Origin: Blastomonas sp. SL216
Lineage (GTDB): Bacteria > Pseudomonadota > Alphaproteobacteria > Sphingomonadales > Sphingomonadaceae
Direction: 5' to 3'
Length of the DNA stretch: 64,000 nucleotides
Assembly: GCA_026625625.1 (NCBI GenBank)
Contig: CP113055.1
Location: 1,056,501 to 1,120,500, forward strand
Shown here: one piece after another, positions 9,763-17,396 of the stretch
Layout of the letters: the number at the start of each line of letters is the position of its first letter
Numbering within the stretch: position 1 is the first letter of the stretch
The notes under the pieces: model-generated
Databases searched by the model: none
Seen by the model: only the letters and a program-made list of their open reading frames with translations
What the model was told of the DNA's origin: nothing
Program-made: the position numbers and the translations under genes

Positions 9763-10536
9763 GTGCTAAGCCAGGCTTCCGATCCCCTGCGCGAGGCGCA
9801 AAGCCTGGTCGACTGGTGGCATCTCGCCGGGGTCGAATGGGATTTTGCCGACACGCCCAATGACTGGCTGGCCGATGATGCGCCAACTGCTCAGCCCATG
9901 CGCGCGGCTACAACGCCCCGCGCAGCCCAGCCGCTTCCAGCCCCGGCTCAGGCCATGGTGCCCGCCATCGCGGCTCCGGCCCCGGCACCGCTCGTCCTGC
10001 CAGACACGCTGGAAGCATTTCAGGCGGCCTGGCGCGATGGTGCGCTGGCGTCAGATGGCGGGCATGGCGACCATATCGGGCCGATGGGTGCCCAGGGCGC
10101 AAAGCTGATGATCATCACTGGCGCGCCCGAGCGCGATGACGGCGCCCATGTCCTGTCCGGTCAGGCTGGCAGGCTGCTCGACAATATCGCCCGCACCTGC
10201 GGCTTTGCGCCCGATGCCGTGTACCGCGCCTCGCTCTTTCCCCGGCTGGTGCTGGACAACCAGGCCGCGCTTCCGCACCTTGCTGCCTGGGTGAAGATTG
10301 CGCATCACCATATCGGCCTGGTAGGCCCGGAAATGCTGGTGGTTGCGGGAGAAAACACCGCCAGAGCGCTGCTGAAACACGATCCATCGCAAAACCCAAG
10401 CGATTTGCATTTTCTTAACCATGGTGGCCGAACTGTCAAAACGGTTGTCACGCGCAAGCTCAGCCTGATGTTTCATCGCATCGCGCAAGAGAAAAACCTG
10501 GCGTGGCAGCAATGGCAGCAGCTGCTCGTGGAGTAA
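9763..10536 (+). CDS. Diverged uracil-DNA glycosylase superfamily protein
   Basis: 257 residues, start GTG. After a low-complexity Ala/Pro-rich N-terminal third, residues about 115-250 follow the layout of family 4 uracil-DNA glycosylases: IITGAPERDDG where a GEAPG motif is expected, LSGQAGRLLDNIARTCGF for the FVGxAGxLL segment, VYRASLFP, and LVVAGENTARALL. The Fe-S cluster cysteines are missing (only one Cys is seen) and the C-terminal HPS-type motif is replaced by TRKLSLMF. It may be non-catalytic or have changed specificity. It ends 4 bases before the lytic transglycosylase. Confidence 0.6.
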   Translation: MLSQASDPLREAQSLVDWWHLAGVEWDFADTPNDWLADDAPTAQPMRAATTPRAAQPLPAPAQAMVPAIAAPAPAPLVLPDTLEAFQAAWRDGALASDGGHGDHIGPMGAQGAKLMIITGAPERDDGAHVLSGQAGRLLDNIARTCGFAPDAVYRASLFPRLVLDNQAALPHLAAWVKIAHHHIGLVGPEMLVVAGENTARALLKHDPSQNPSDLHFLNHGGRTVKTVVTRKLSLMFHRIAQEKNLAWQQWQQLLVE

Positions 10537-10540
10537 GACC

Positions 10541-12295
10541 TTGCTGAAGAAAGCGCTGATCATCGCCGGGGGTGCGGCCCTGATCTCCTGCCAGCCAGCC
10601 TTGGCCGAAGATACATCCTATAGCTATTTCTCGACCCGGGTCGCCAAGACCCAGGTCCCCGATCTGCTCTCTACCGCCGACCGGCAATATTATACTGAGG
10701 TGTTCGCCGCGATCCGTGGCCAGAACTGGACCAAGGCGTCGGAACTGCTCGACAGCCACGAAAAGGGCCTGCTGCACGACATCGCCCGGGCCGAACTGTA
10801 CCTGGCTGCCAGCTCACCCCGGGTCGAGATGGGCCCGCTGCTCAGCCTGCTCAACGCCGCGCCCGAACTGCCGCATGCAGAGCGGCTGGCGACGCTGGCC
10901 ACCAAGCGCGGCGCGACGATCCTACCCGACCGTCCGCAGACGGTGCGGATGGCAAGCTTTGCCGGGGTCACCCGCCGGGGCAAGCCGCGCAGCGTCTCGG
11001 ATGGCACCGTCCCCTCCTCGCTCGCCGCGAAAATCCAGGAACGCATCGTTGCTGACGATCCCGCCGGGGCCGCGGCCGCGCTCGCCGAACAGGCCGATTT
11101 CCTGAGCCCGCAGGCGCGCACCGAGCTGCAGCAGCGCGTGGCCTGGTCCTATTATCTGGAAAATCGCGATCAGGAAGCGCTCGACACGGCGCGCGCCGCC
11201 ACGCTGGGTTCGGGCGAATGGCTCGGCGAAGCGCACTGGACCGCTGGGCTTGCCGCCTGGCGGCTGGGCAATTGCGGTGCCGCGCTGCAGGGCTTTGAAG
11301 GCGCTGCCGCCAACGCCTGGAACGAGGAACAGCGTGCCGCCGGCTATTACTGGGCCTCGCGCGCCGCCACCCGCTGCCGACGTCCCGACCTGGTCCAGGC
11401 GAATCTGCGCGCCGCCAGCCAGTATGGCGAAACGCTTTATGGCGTGCTTGCTGCTGAACAGCTCGGCCTGGCCGATGCGTCGGTGCGCGCGCCCGATTTC
11501 AGCGATGGCGACTGGAAGACGCTGAAGGATCGCCCCAATATCCGCCGCGCGATTGCGCTGGGGCAGATCGGCGAATCGACATTGGCCGATCAGGTGCTTC
11601 GCCATGAGGCGCAGATTGCCGGAGACAGCGCGCATGATGCGATGCTGCGGCTTGCGCGCGATCTTTCCATGCCGCAGACGCAGATGTGGCTGGCGCATAA
11701 CGGACCGCAGGGCAACCGCCCGGACAGCTTTGCCCGCTTCCCCTCGCCGCGCTGGGTGCCGCTGGAAGGCTGGCGTGTCGATCCTGCGCTGGTCTATGCG
11801 CACACGCTGCAGGAATCGAACTTCCGCAGCGATGCGCGCAGCCCTGCCGATGCACGCGGCCTGATGCAGGTCCGTCCCGGCACCGCGCAGGACATGGCGC
11901 GCGCGCGCGGTCAGTCGCTCGATGCGGGCGCGCTGTACCAGCCTGCGGTGAACCTCGAATATGGCCAGCGCTATCTCGAATTCCTCAACACCCGGCCCGA
12001 AACCCAGGGCCTGCTGCCCAAGATCATCGCCGCCTATAATGCGGGCCCGCTGCCGGTCAGCCGCTGGAACGAGAAGGTGCGCGACAATGGCGATCCGCTG
12101 CTGTTCATCGAATCCATCCCCTATTGGGAAACGCGCGCCTATGTCGGCATCATCCTGCGCAATTACTGGATGTACGAGAAGCAGGCCGGCATAGCCTCGA
12201 AGAGCGCCACCGGGCTGGCCCAGGGAATGTGGCCGCGTTTCCCGCATGCAGGCGGTATAGAGCTTGTCCGGCTCGACACGGTGCAGCACAACTGA
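10541..12295 (+). CDS. Soluble lytic murein transglycosylase (Slt70-like)
   Basis: 584 residues with a Sec signal peptide (cleavage after about QPALA), an all-helical TPR-like middle domain (residues 40-400) and a C-terminal Slt domain. The catalytic Glu lies in HTLQESNFRS, followed by ARGLMQVRPGTA and AAYNAGP, the three signature blocks of family 1 transglycosylases. It cleaves peptidoglycan in the periplasm to anhydromuropeptides. The start is TTG at 10541 with GGAG about 7 bases upstream. It is packed between the UDG-like gene and moaB. Confidence 0.93.
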   Translation: MLKKALIIAGGAALISCQPALAEDTSYSYFSTRVAKTQVPDLLSTADRQYYTEVFAAIRGQNWTKASELLDSHEKGLLHDIARAELYLAASSPRVEMGPLLSLLNAAPELPHAERLATLATKRGATILPDRPQTVRMASFAGVTRRGKPRSVSDGTVPSSLAAKIQERIVADDPAGAAAALAEQADFLSPQARTELQQRVAWSYYLENRDQEALDTARAATLGSGEWLGEAHWTAGLAAWRLGNCGAALQGFEGAAANAWNEEQRAAGYYWASRAATRCRRPDLVQANLRAASQYGETLYGVLAAEQLGLADASVRAPDFSDGDWKTLKDRPNIRRAIALGQIGESTLADQVLRHEAQIAGDSAHDAMLRLARDLSMPQTQMWLAHNGPQGNRPDSFARFPSPRWVPLEGWRVDPALVYAHTLQESNFRSDARSPADARGLMQVRPGTAQDMARARGQSLDAGALYQPAVNLEYGQRYLEFLNTRPETQGLLPKIIAAYNAGPLPVSRWNEKVRDNGDPLLFIESIPYWETRAYVGIILRNYWMYEKQAGIASKSATGLAQGMWPRFPHAGGIELVRLDTVQHN

Positions 12296-12298
12296 GCG

Positions 12299-12826
12299 AT
12301 GGCCATTGACGAATCGCGGGTCTTCAAGCCCATCAACATCGCGCTGCTGACCGTATCGGACACGCGCACCGCCGCCGACGACACATCGGGCGATATCCTG
12401 GCCGGGCTGATCACCGGCAAGGGCCACAAGCTGGTCACCCGCGCGATCGAGCGGGATGATGTCGAGCGGCTCGTCGTTCGGCTGAACAACTGGATCGATG
12501 ATCCGGAAATCGACGCGATCATCTCTACCGGCGGCACCGGGCTGACGGGGCGCGATATCACGCCCGAAGCGCTCGACCGGGTGAAGGAAAAGGACATCCC
12601 GGGCTTTGGCGAGATGTTCCGCTGGCTCAGCTATCAGACCATCGGCACCAGCACCGTCCAGTCGCGCGCGTGTGCCGTGCTCTCGCGTGGCACCTATATC
12701 TTCGCGCTACCCGGCTCGAACGGCGCGGTGAAGGATGGCTGGAACGGCATTCTCAACGAACAGCTCGACAGCCGCAACCGGCCCTGCAATTTCATCGAAC
12801 TGATGCCGAGATTGCGCGAGAAATAG
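12299..12826 (+). CDS. moaB: Molybdenum cofactor biosynthesis protein B
   Basis: 175 residues of the MoaB/Mog fold. Conserved features are LLTVSDTRTAADDTSGD near the N-terminus and the molybdopterin-binding STGGTGLTGRDITPEA block. MoaB/MogA proteins adenylylate molybdopterin before molybdenum insertion. It begins 3 bases after the transglycosylase stop, so it is expressed with it. No other moa genes are in the window. The upstream neighbours do not suggest a specific molybdoenzyme. Confidence 0.93.
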   Translation: MAIDESRVFKPINIALLTVSDTRTAADDTSGDILAGLITGKGHKLVTRAIERDDVERLVVRLNNWIDDPEIDAIISTGGTGLTGRDITPEALDRVKEKDIPGFGEMFRWLSYQTIGTSTVQSRACAVLSRGTYIFALPGSNGAVKDGWNGILNEQLDSRNRPCNFIELMPRLREK

Positions 12827-12898
12827 GCCCAACGGCCGAGCAGTTACAGCGCTCGCGCTCGCGCTCCAGCTTGACCGAACACACGATCGCTGGCATTT

Positions 12899-12913
12899 GT
12901 TCTTAATATGTTC
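12899..12913 (+). promoter_or_regulatory. LexA (SOS) box upstream of the radical SAM gene
   Basis: The exact direct repeat GTTC-TTAATAT-GTTC. GTTC-N7-GTTC is the established LexA operator of alphaproteobacteria. It sits 12 bases before the ATG of the next gene, where LexA would cover the promoter or start region. A TTGACC at 12871-12876 is a possible -35 element, but no good -10 was found at the expected distance. Confidence 0.75.
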
Positions 12914-12925
12914 TAGTGTGGGCGA

Positions 12926-14014
12926 ATGGCTGCGAACCCGCCCCTTCCCCCGGTCAAAGGCCGTGGTGCACCCCTGAACCGCGAGTCCGCGCGCTTCAAC
13001 CTGCCGGTGCGCGAAGCCGATGGCGAGTGGCTCGACCAGCGCAGTGCCATTGACGACGATCCACCGCCGCTGCGAACAACCGTTACCATTGAGCACCCTC
13101 GTTCGATCATCTCGCGCAACACGTCGCCCGATCTGCCGTTCGACCAGTCGATCAACGCCTATCGCGGCTGCGAGCATGGCTGCATCTATTGCTATGCGCG
13201 GCCCACCCATGCCTGGCTGGACCTGTCGCCAGGGCTAGATTTCGAAAGCCGCCTGTTTGCCAAGCCCGATGCGGCCAAACTGCTCCGCGCGACGCTGCGC
13301 AAGCCCGGTTATGTGCCCCAGGTGATTGCGCTCGGCACCAACACCGATCCCTATCAGCCAATTGAGGGCGAGTACCGCATCACCCGGTCCATCCTGGAGG
13401 TGTGCCTGGAGGCACGCAATCCGGTATCGATCACCACCAAGTCCGACCGGGTGCTGGGTGATCTGGGCCTGCTGACAGAGATGGCGCGGCACGATCTGGT
13501 CGCCATCGCGTTATCGGTCACGTCGCTGGACGGGGCCATGGCGCGCACGCTCGAACCAAGGGCCGCCACACCGCGCAAGCGCCTCGCCGCCATCCGGGCG
13601 CTGGCCGAGGCGGGGGTGCCCGTTCATATCAACGTGTCGCCCGTCATCCCGGCGATCACCGACCACGAGATCGAGGCCCTGGTCGCTGCAGGCGCAGAGG
13701 CCGGCGCGCTGTCCGCCTCCTATATCCCTGTCCGGCTGCCCCACGAGGTAGCACCGCTGTTCCGCGCCTGGCTCGACGCCCATTTCCCCGATCGCGCCGC
13801 CAAGGTCATGGCCATCATCCAGCAGATGCGTGGCGGCCGAGACAATGATCCGGATTTCGGCTCGCGCATGCGTGGGATCGGTCCCTGGGCGGACTTGATC
13901 CGCACCCGCTTTCGCCTGGCGGTCAAGCGCGCAGGGCTGAACCAGCACAAATGGCTGCTGCAAACCGCAAACTTCCGACCGCCCGCCGACGGGATGCAGG
14001 GGGAACTTTTTTGA
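12926..14014 (+). CDS. PA0069-type radical SAM protein (SplB-like, COG1533)
   Basis: 362 residues. The radical SAM cluster motif CEHGCIYCYA gives Cys82, Cys86 and Cys89 for a [4Fe-4S] centre, after a conserved SIISRNTSPDLPFDQSINAYRG lead-in (here shown in part: RNTSPDLPFDQSINAYRG). The family is related to spore photoproduct lyase and is often labelled DNA repair photolyase, though its reaction is not established. The SOS box just upstream supports a DNA-damage role. It is convergent with the next gene. Confidence 0.88.
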   Translation: MAANPPLPPVKGRGAPLNRESARFNLPVREADGEWLDQRSAIDDDPPPLRTTVTIEHPRSIISRNTSPDLPFDQSINAYRGCEHGCIYCYARPTHAWLDLSPGLDFESRLFAKPDAAKLLRATLRKPGYVPQVIALGTNTDPYQPIEGEYRITRSILEVCLEARNPVSITTKSDRVLGDLGLLTEMARHDLVAIALSVTSLDGAMARTLEPRAATPRKRLAAIRALAEAGVPVHINVSPVIPAITDHEIEALVAAGAEAGALSASYIPVRLPHEVAPLFRAWLDAHFPDRAAKVMAIIQQMRGGRDNDPDFGSRMRGIGPWADLIRTRFRLAVKRAGLNQHKWLLQTANFRPPADGMQGELF

Positions 14015-14024
14015 GTGGATGAGG

Positions 14025-14591
14025 CTATTGGCTGCCGGGTGTGATCATCAAATCGGTGTAGAGGAATTCGCCCGTGGAGCAGATGATCCTCACCGCAGAC
14101 ATGGGTTTGCTGACGGCAACCCTGGTTTCAGCGCCACCGATGGCCATGGCAACCGCCTTTCCATCGTAGCGCAAACTGAAGTCCATTGCCTGCATTGCCG
14201 GTTGAATGGCGAAAGGCTCGGACTCGGTCTGTTTGCCGGCCTGATTTTCCTGCCATTTCACGAATTGAACAATGCCCTTCCCGGCGCGTTTGTCGATCAT
14301 CTTGGCCGGCAGCGCCAAGATAGTGAAACCCGCACCATCATCTGGCACAGCTCCGGCATCGGCCAGACGGCTGACAATGGTCAGACGCGTTGCCGGGGTC
14401 CATTTGCCAATATCTGCCAATGCCCGGGGCTGGACTTTGCCTTGCACAGTAAAACTGCCCGGAGGGACCGGCAAAACCAGCGACGAAAAGTGGCCCGAAG
14501 CAGTATCGCAATCATATGTAATGCCTTGGGAGGCAGGTTCTGGTGCGGTATTGGCTATCAAGACCAGCAACAATGGCACGAATTTTTTCAT
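14025..14591 (-). CDS. Exported protein of unknown function
   Basis: 188 residues with a short Sec signal peptide (MKKFVPLLLVLIANTA). The mature part is rich in beta-strand-like stretches, with two Cys (YDCDTASG and RIICSTGE) that could pair in the periplasm. I recognise no family. The gene and the 157 bases upstream are visibly more AT-rich than the neighbours, which could mean recent acquisition. The start is ATG 14591; 14606 is an alternative. Its 3' end faces the radical SAM gene only 10 bases away. Confidence 0.65.
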   Translation of the reverse strand: MKKFVPLLLVLIANTAPEPASQGITYDCDTASGHFSSLVLPVPPGSFTVQGKVQPRALADIGKWTPATRLTIVSRLADAGAVPDDGAGFTILALPAKMIDKRAGKGIVQFVKWQENQAGKQTESEPFAIQPAMQAMDFSLRYDGKAVAMAIGGAETRVAVSKPMSAVRIICSTGEFLYTDLMITPGSQ

Positions 14592-14679
14592 GGCTGACTT
14601 ATTCAACAGCCCAAGATCATTTTCAACGGCATAATTCTCCCCATATTTAGGGATTTAGGCGGCATCCATTGTCTTCTGA

Positions 14680-14689
14680 TTACCGGTAA
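14680..14689. promoter_or_regulatory. Perfect 10-base palindrome TTACCGGTAA
   Basis: TTACCGGTAA lies in the AT-rich 172-base gap between the exported unknown (start 14591) and the ppk2 stop (14764), about 90 bases upstream of the former. It could be an operator for that gene. No regulator is assigned; chance occurrence is possible. Confidence 0.25.
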
Positions 14690-14763
14690 ACGACATTACT
14701 CACTGCGAGCTTTGTCGGCAGATTGGCTACCAAGCTTGATCCATTGTCGCTGGCTGGTCTCGC

Positions 14764-15543
14764 TCACCCCTTATAACCGAACGCCTCTTTCGCCATGGCC
14801 ACCAGCGCGGGGTCCGGATCGGGCAGCGATTTGGGAACGCTGGCTTCCAGCCGCTCGGCGATGTGGGTCAGCACCGCGATGCGCGCCGCTTTCTTGCTGT
14901 TGCCGTCGAACACCTTCCAGGGGGCCCAGCGGGTGTCGGTCTGGCGGAACATGTCGTGCATCGCGTCGAGATAATCCGCGCGTCTGGCCCGGTTGCGGAA
15001 ATCATCCGCCGTCACCTTCCAGCGCTTTTCGGGCACCGACAGCCGATCGGCCAGGCGCTTGTCCTGGGTGCTCTGGGTCACGTGCAAAAAGACCTTGATG
15101 ATCGCGGTGCCGGCATCGGCCTGCTGTGCCTCGAACTCATTGATCTCGTCATAGCCGCGCTTCCATTCGCGCTCGCTGGCGAACTGCTCGACCCGCTCGA
15201 CCAGAACGCGGCCATACCAGGAGCGGTCGAAGACGCAGATTTCGCGCGCCCCCGGCAGCTTCTGCCAGAAGCGCCAGAGGAAGTGCCGGTCCTTTTCATA
15301 AGGCGTCGGCGCACTGATCGGCCAGACCTGGAAATAGCGCGGGTCCCATTCGGCGGTCATCCGCTTGATGATCCCGCCCTTGCCCGCCGCATCCCAGCCC
15401 TCCATCACGATGATCGCGCGGTGGCCGTGCACGATATGCCGCGCATGCGCGTGCGACAGCCGCTCCTGCAGCGCCTTCAGCATGGCATCATAATCGCCAT
15501 CGAAGCTCTCGCCCTTTTCATAGTCGCCCAGCTTGATGCTCAT
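14764..15543 (-). CDS. ppk2: Polyphosphate kinase 2 family protein
   Basis: 259 residues, a single PPK2 domain. The Walker A loop GWDAAGKGG (residues 49-57), Walker B-like VFDRSWYGR (Asp106, Arg107) and the lid-region RRADYLDAMHDMF are clear. PPK2 enzymes transfer phosphate between polyphosphate and nucleotides; whether this one prefers AMP, ADP or GDP is not decided from sequence. The ATG overlaps the stop of the TPR protein upstream in an ATGA arrangement. The window also encodes PPK1 and Ppx at 27-30 kb. Confidence 0.92.
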   Translation of the reverse strand: MSIKLGDYEKGESFDGDYDAMLKALQERLSHAHARHIVHGHRAIIVMEGWDAAGKGGIIKRMTAEWDPRYFQVWPISAPTPYEKDRHFLWRFWQKLPGAREICVFDRSWYGRVLVERVEQFASEREWKRGYDEINEFEAQQADAGTAIIKVFLHVTQSTQDKRLADRLSVPEKRWKVTADDFRNRARRADYLDAMHDMFRQTDTRWAPWKVFDGNSKKAARIAVLTHIAERLEASVPKSLPDPDPALVAMAKEAFGYKG

Positions 15544-16505
15544 GATCCGCTTCCCCCCAATCGCGCCTCGCGGGCGCCATAATCTGCCTCGGCCGCCTGA
15601 CGCGCGGCGATGCGGTCAAAGGCTGCACGGATCGCAGGTTCGCGGGGCAGCAGCGTCTGGGCCTGGCGATAGCGGGTGACCGCCTCGTCCAGCTCGCCGC
15701 GCTGTTCGGCGCACAGGGCAAGGTTGAAGACGACCGAACTCTGCCCCGGCGCCTCGCCATCCAGCGCCTGCCAGATGTCGCACGCGGCCTGCGGATTGCG
15801 GAACGTCGCCTTGAGCGCATCGCGGAAGCGGTTGGATTGGTCCTTGTCCAGCCCCTTGCGCCCTTCAAGCACGCGGATGGCATCGCTGCGGAAATCGGGC
15901 GCGATATCCGATCGAACCTCATCTGCCACATTCTGGATGAGGAACGAGACCGTATCGGCCAGGCTGCGGCTGGCCTGGCGATCGGGACAGACCACCACCT
16001 GGTCGCTCTGGAAAATCTGCCGCTGGTAGATGACCGCCCCGTCATCGATCCGCGCCATGCGCAGCGAGGGGTTGAGCGACACGACACGACGCTGGCAGCG
16101 GATCTTGACGTTCTCCTCGCGCACGCACTTGTCGTTGTCATCGCGCTCCACGCATTCCTTGCGGTTCTCTTCAACCGGCTGATTTTGCACCTGCGCATTG
16201 GCGATGCCGGACAGGATCGCGTCAGCCGGCGCGCTCGAGCGTTCGGCGACGACCTTGAAATAAGGCTGGCCATAAACGGTGACCTCGGCCAGTACGCCTT
16301 CCAGCGCGAAGGACAGTTCGCCGCCATCGCGACCGCCGAACCGTTCGACCACCAGCGACCCGACCTGCGCGGCATCGCGGTCGCGCGCCGGGTAGAGCGC
16401 ATCGATCGTCAGCGTTTCAGCCTGGGCGGATCCCATGAATGGCCCTGCAACCAGCACTATCGCCAAGCACGCGCGCCATGCGCGTGCGCCGAAATTTGTC
16501 CCCAT
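15540..16505 (-). CDS. Exported TPR-type repeat protein of unknown function
   Basis: 321 residues with a signal peptide (AIVLVAGPFMGSAQA, cleavage before ETLTID), so it should be periplasmic. The N-terminal half contains an unusual Cys/Asp-rich stretch (KECVERDDNDKCVREENVKI) and the C-terminal part (residues about 220-310) reads as tetratricopeptide-like helices (LALCAEQRGELDEAVTRYRQA). No specific function is recognised. The start is ATG 16505. It is coupled to ppk2 by a 4-base overlap. Confidence 0.7.
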   Translation of the reverse strand: MGTNFGARAWRACLAIVLVAGPFMGSAQAETLTIDALYPARDRDAAQVGSLVVERFGGRDGGELSFALEGVLAEVTVYGQPYFKVVAERSSAPADAILSGIANAQVQNQPVEENRKECVERDDNDKCVREENVKIRCQRRVVSLNPSLRMARIDDGAVIYQRQIFQSDQVVVCPDRQASRSLADTVSFLIQNVADEVRSDIAPDFRSDAIRVLEGRKGLDKDQSNRFRDALKATFRNPQAACDIWQALDGEAPGQSSVVFNLALCAEQRGELDEAVTRYRQAQTLLPREPAIRAAFDRIAARQAAEADYGAREARLGGSGS

Positions 16506-16621
16506 GAGCGACGCCCCATATGCTTGCGCGGCTGACGCAGCGCGATTCTGTTGAAATGTAACACAATCCTTGCCCAAGTCATGCGGCAAAGCTGTGCGAC
16601 CGGTCACTGGCAGGCCAGGTT

Positions 16622-17002
16622 TCAGGCGGGGATGCAGCGGACGCCGTAAGGAGGAAAAGCGGCATCGTCGGTGATGACGGCGCATTGCTCGGCCAGTGCA
16701 TGGGCAATGATGAGGTGGTCGAACGGATCACGGTGGATTGGCGGCATGGCCTCCAGCACGCGCATATGGGCCGGATGGAGATCGAGCAGGCTGATCCCTG
16801 GTCGCCCATCGCGGCCATCACCACCGCGCCGCTTTCCGCCACCTTGCCGATCCGGTGCTTCACCGCAATCTCCCAAGGGGGAGGCGATGCTGACCATCAG
16901 CTGATGATCGGGGTCGGCAATCAGCAATCGTGCCATCTGACCAAGCCGGGGGCTGTCCTGCAGCCACCATAGCAGCACATGGGTATCGAGCATCAAACGC
17001 AT
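16622..17002 (-). pseudogene. vapC: VapC-type PIN toxin with two compensating frameshifts
   Basis: An open frame of 126 residues. Both ends are PIN-domain: MLDTHVLLWWL (first acidic residue), and DPFDHLIIAHALAE and VITDDAAF near the end. In between, residues 40-66 are out of frame. Another frame on the same strand supplies the expected WEIAVKHRIGKVAESGA segment. One extra base in the G run at 16877-16881 and one missing base in the C run at 16796-16798 would explain it. As written, the conserved Glu of WEIAVK is lost, so the RNase is probably inactive unless these are sequencing errors. Confidence 0.7.
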
Positions 17003-17018
17003 CTGCCGGGCAGCCCGA

Positions 17019-17357
17019 TCAACCCTGAGGCCAGGGTTTGTCGCTATCCTTGCCCTCCATGGCGTCAATCAGCCATTGCGGCGTTTCATGGAAGTCATCG
17101 GCCATATGGATCTTCCCCCGCAGCGCACCGGGTTGCCGGGGCTTTTTCAGCGGTACGAAACCCTCTGAGGGGGCCACTACAAAGGGCACCGACATTTCGC
17201 GCATTCCGGGTTCCGGCGCTGGCACAGGGCTGCCGCCGGTGGCGATGCCCTGCAGATACGCCTTGACCATGGCGGACAGCGGCGTGCCCAGCTCGGCCGC
17301 GCGAATGCGGGCGAACCGATGCGTCTCGTCGTCCAGCGCGATGGTCACGTTCTTCAT
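17019..17357 (-). CDS. vapB: VapB-type antitoxin
   Basis: 112 residues. The N-terminus (MKNVTIALDDETHRFARIRA) is a ribbon-helix-helix DNA-binding segment. The C-terminus (ALRGKIHMADDFHETPQWLI) resembles the toxin-binding tail of VapB proteins that pair with PIN toxins. It lies 16 bases before vapC, the usual antitoxin-first order, and would bind the toxin and repress its own promoter. The start at 17357 gives MKNV; ATG 17363 is an alternative. Confidence 0.8.
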   Translation of the reverse strand: MKNVTIALDDETHRFARIRAAELGTPLSAMVKAYLQGIATGGSPVPAPEPGMREMSVPFVVAPSEGFVPLKKPRQPGALRGKIHMADDFHETPQWLIDAMEGKDSDKPWPQG

Positions 17358-17396
17358 GACCATCGCAGTATCACAGTTTTCGCAATCAGCCCTGCG

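Noticed and set aside
12849-12868. Short GC-rich repeat GCGCTC x3 before the SOS box
   Set aside because: Only three imperfect units in a coding-poor gap; simple sequence without evidence of function.
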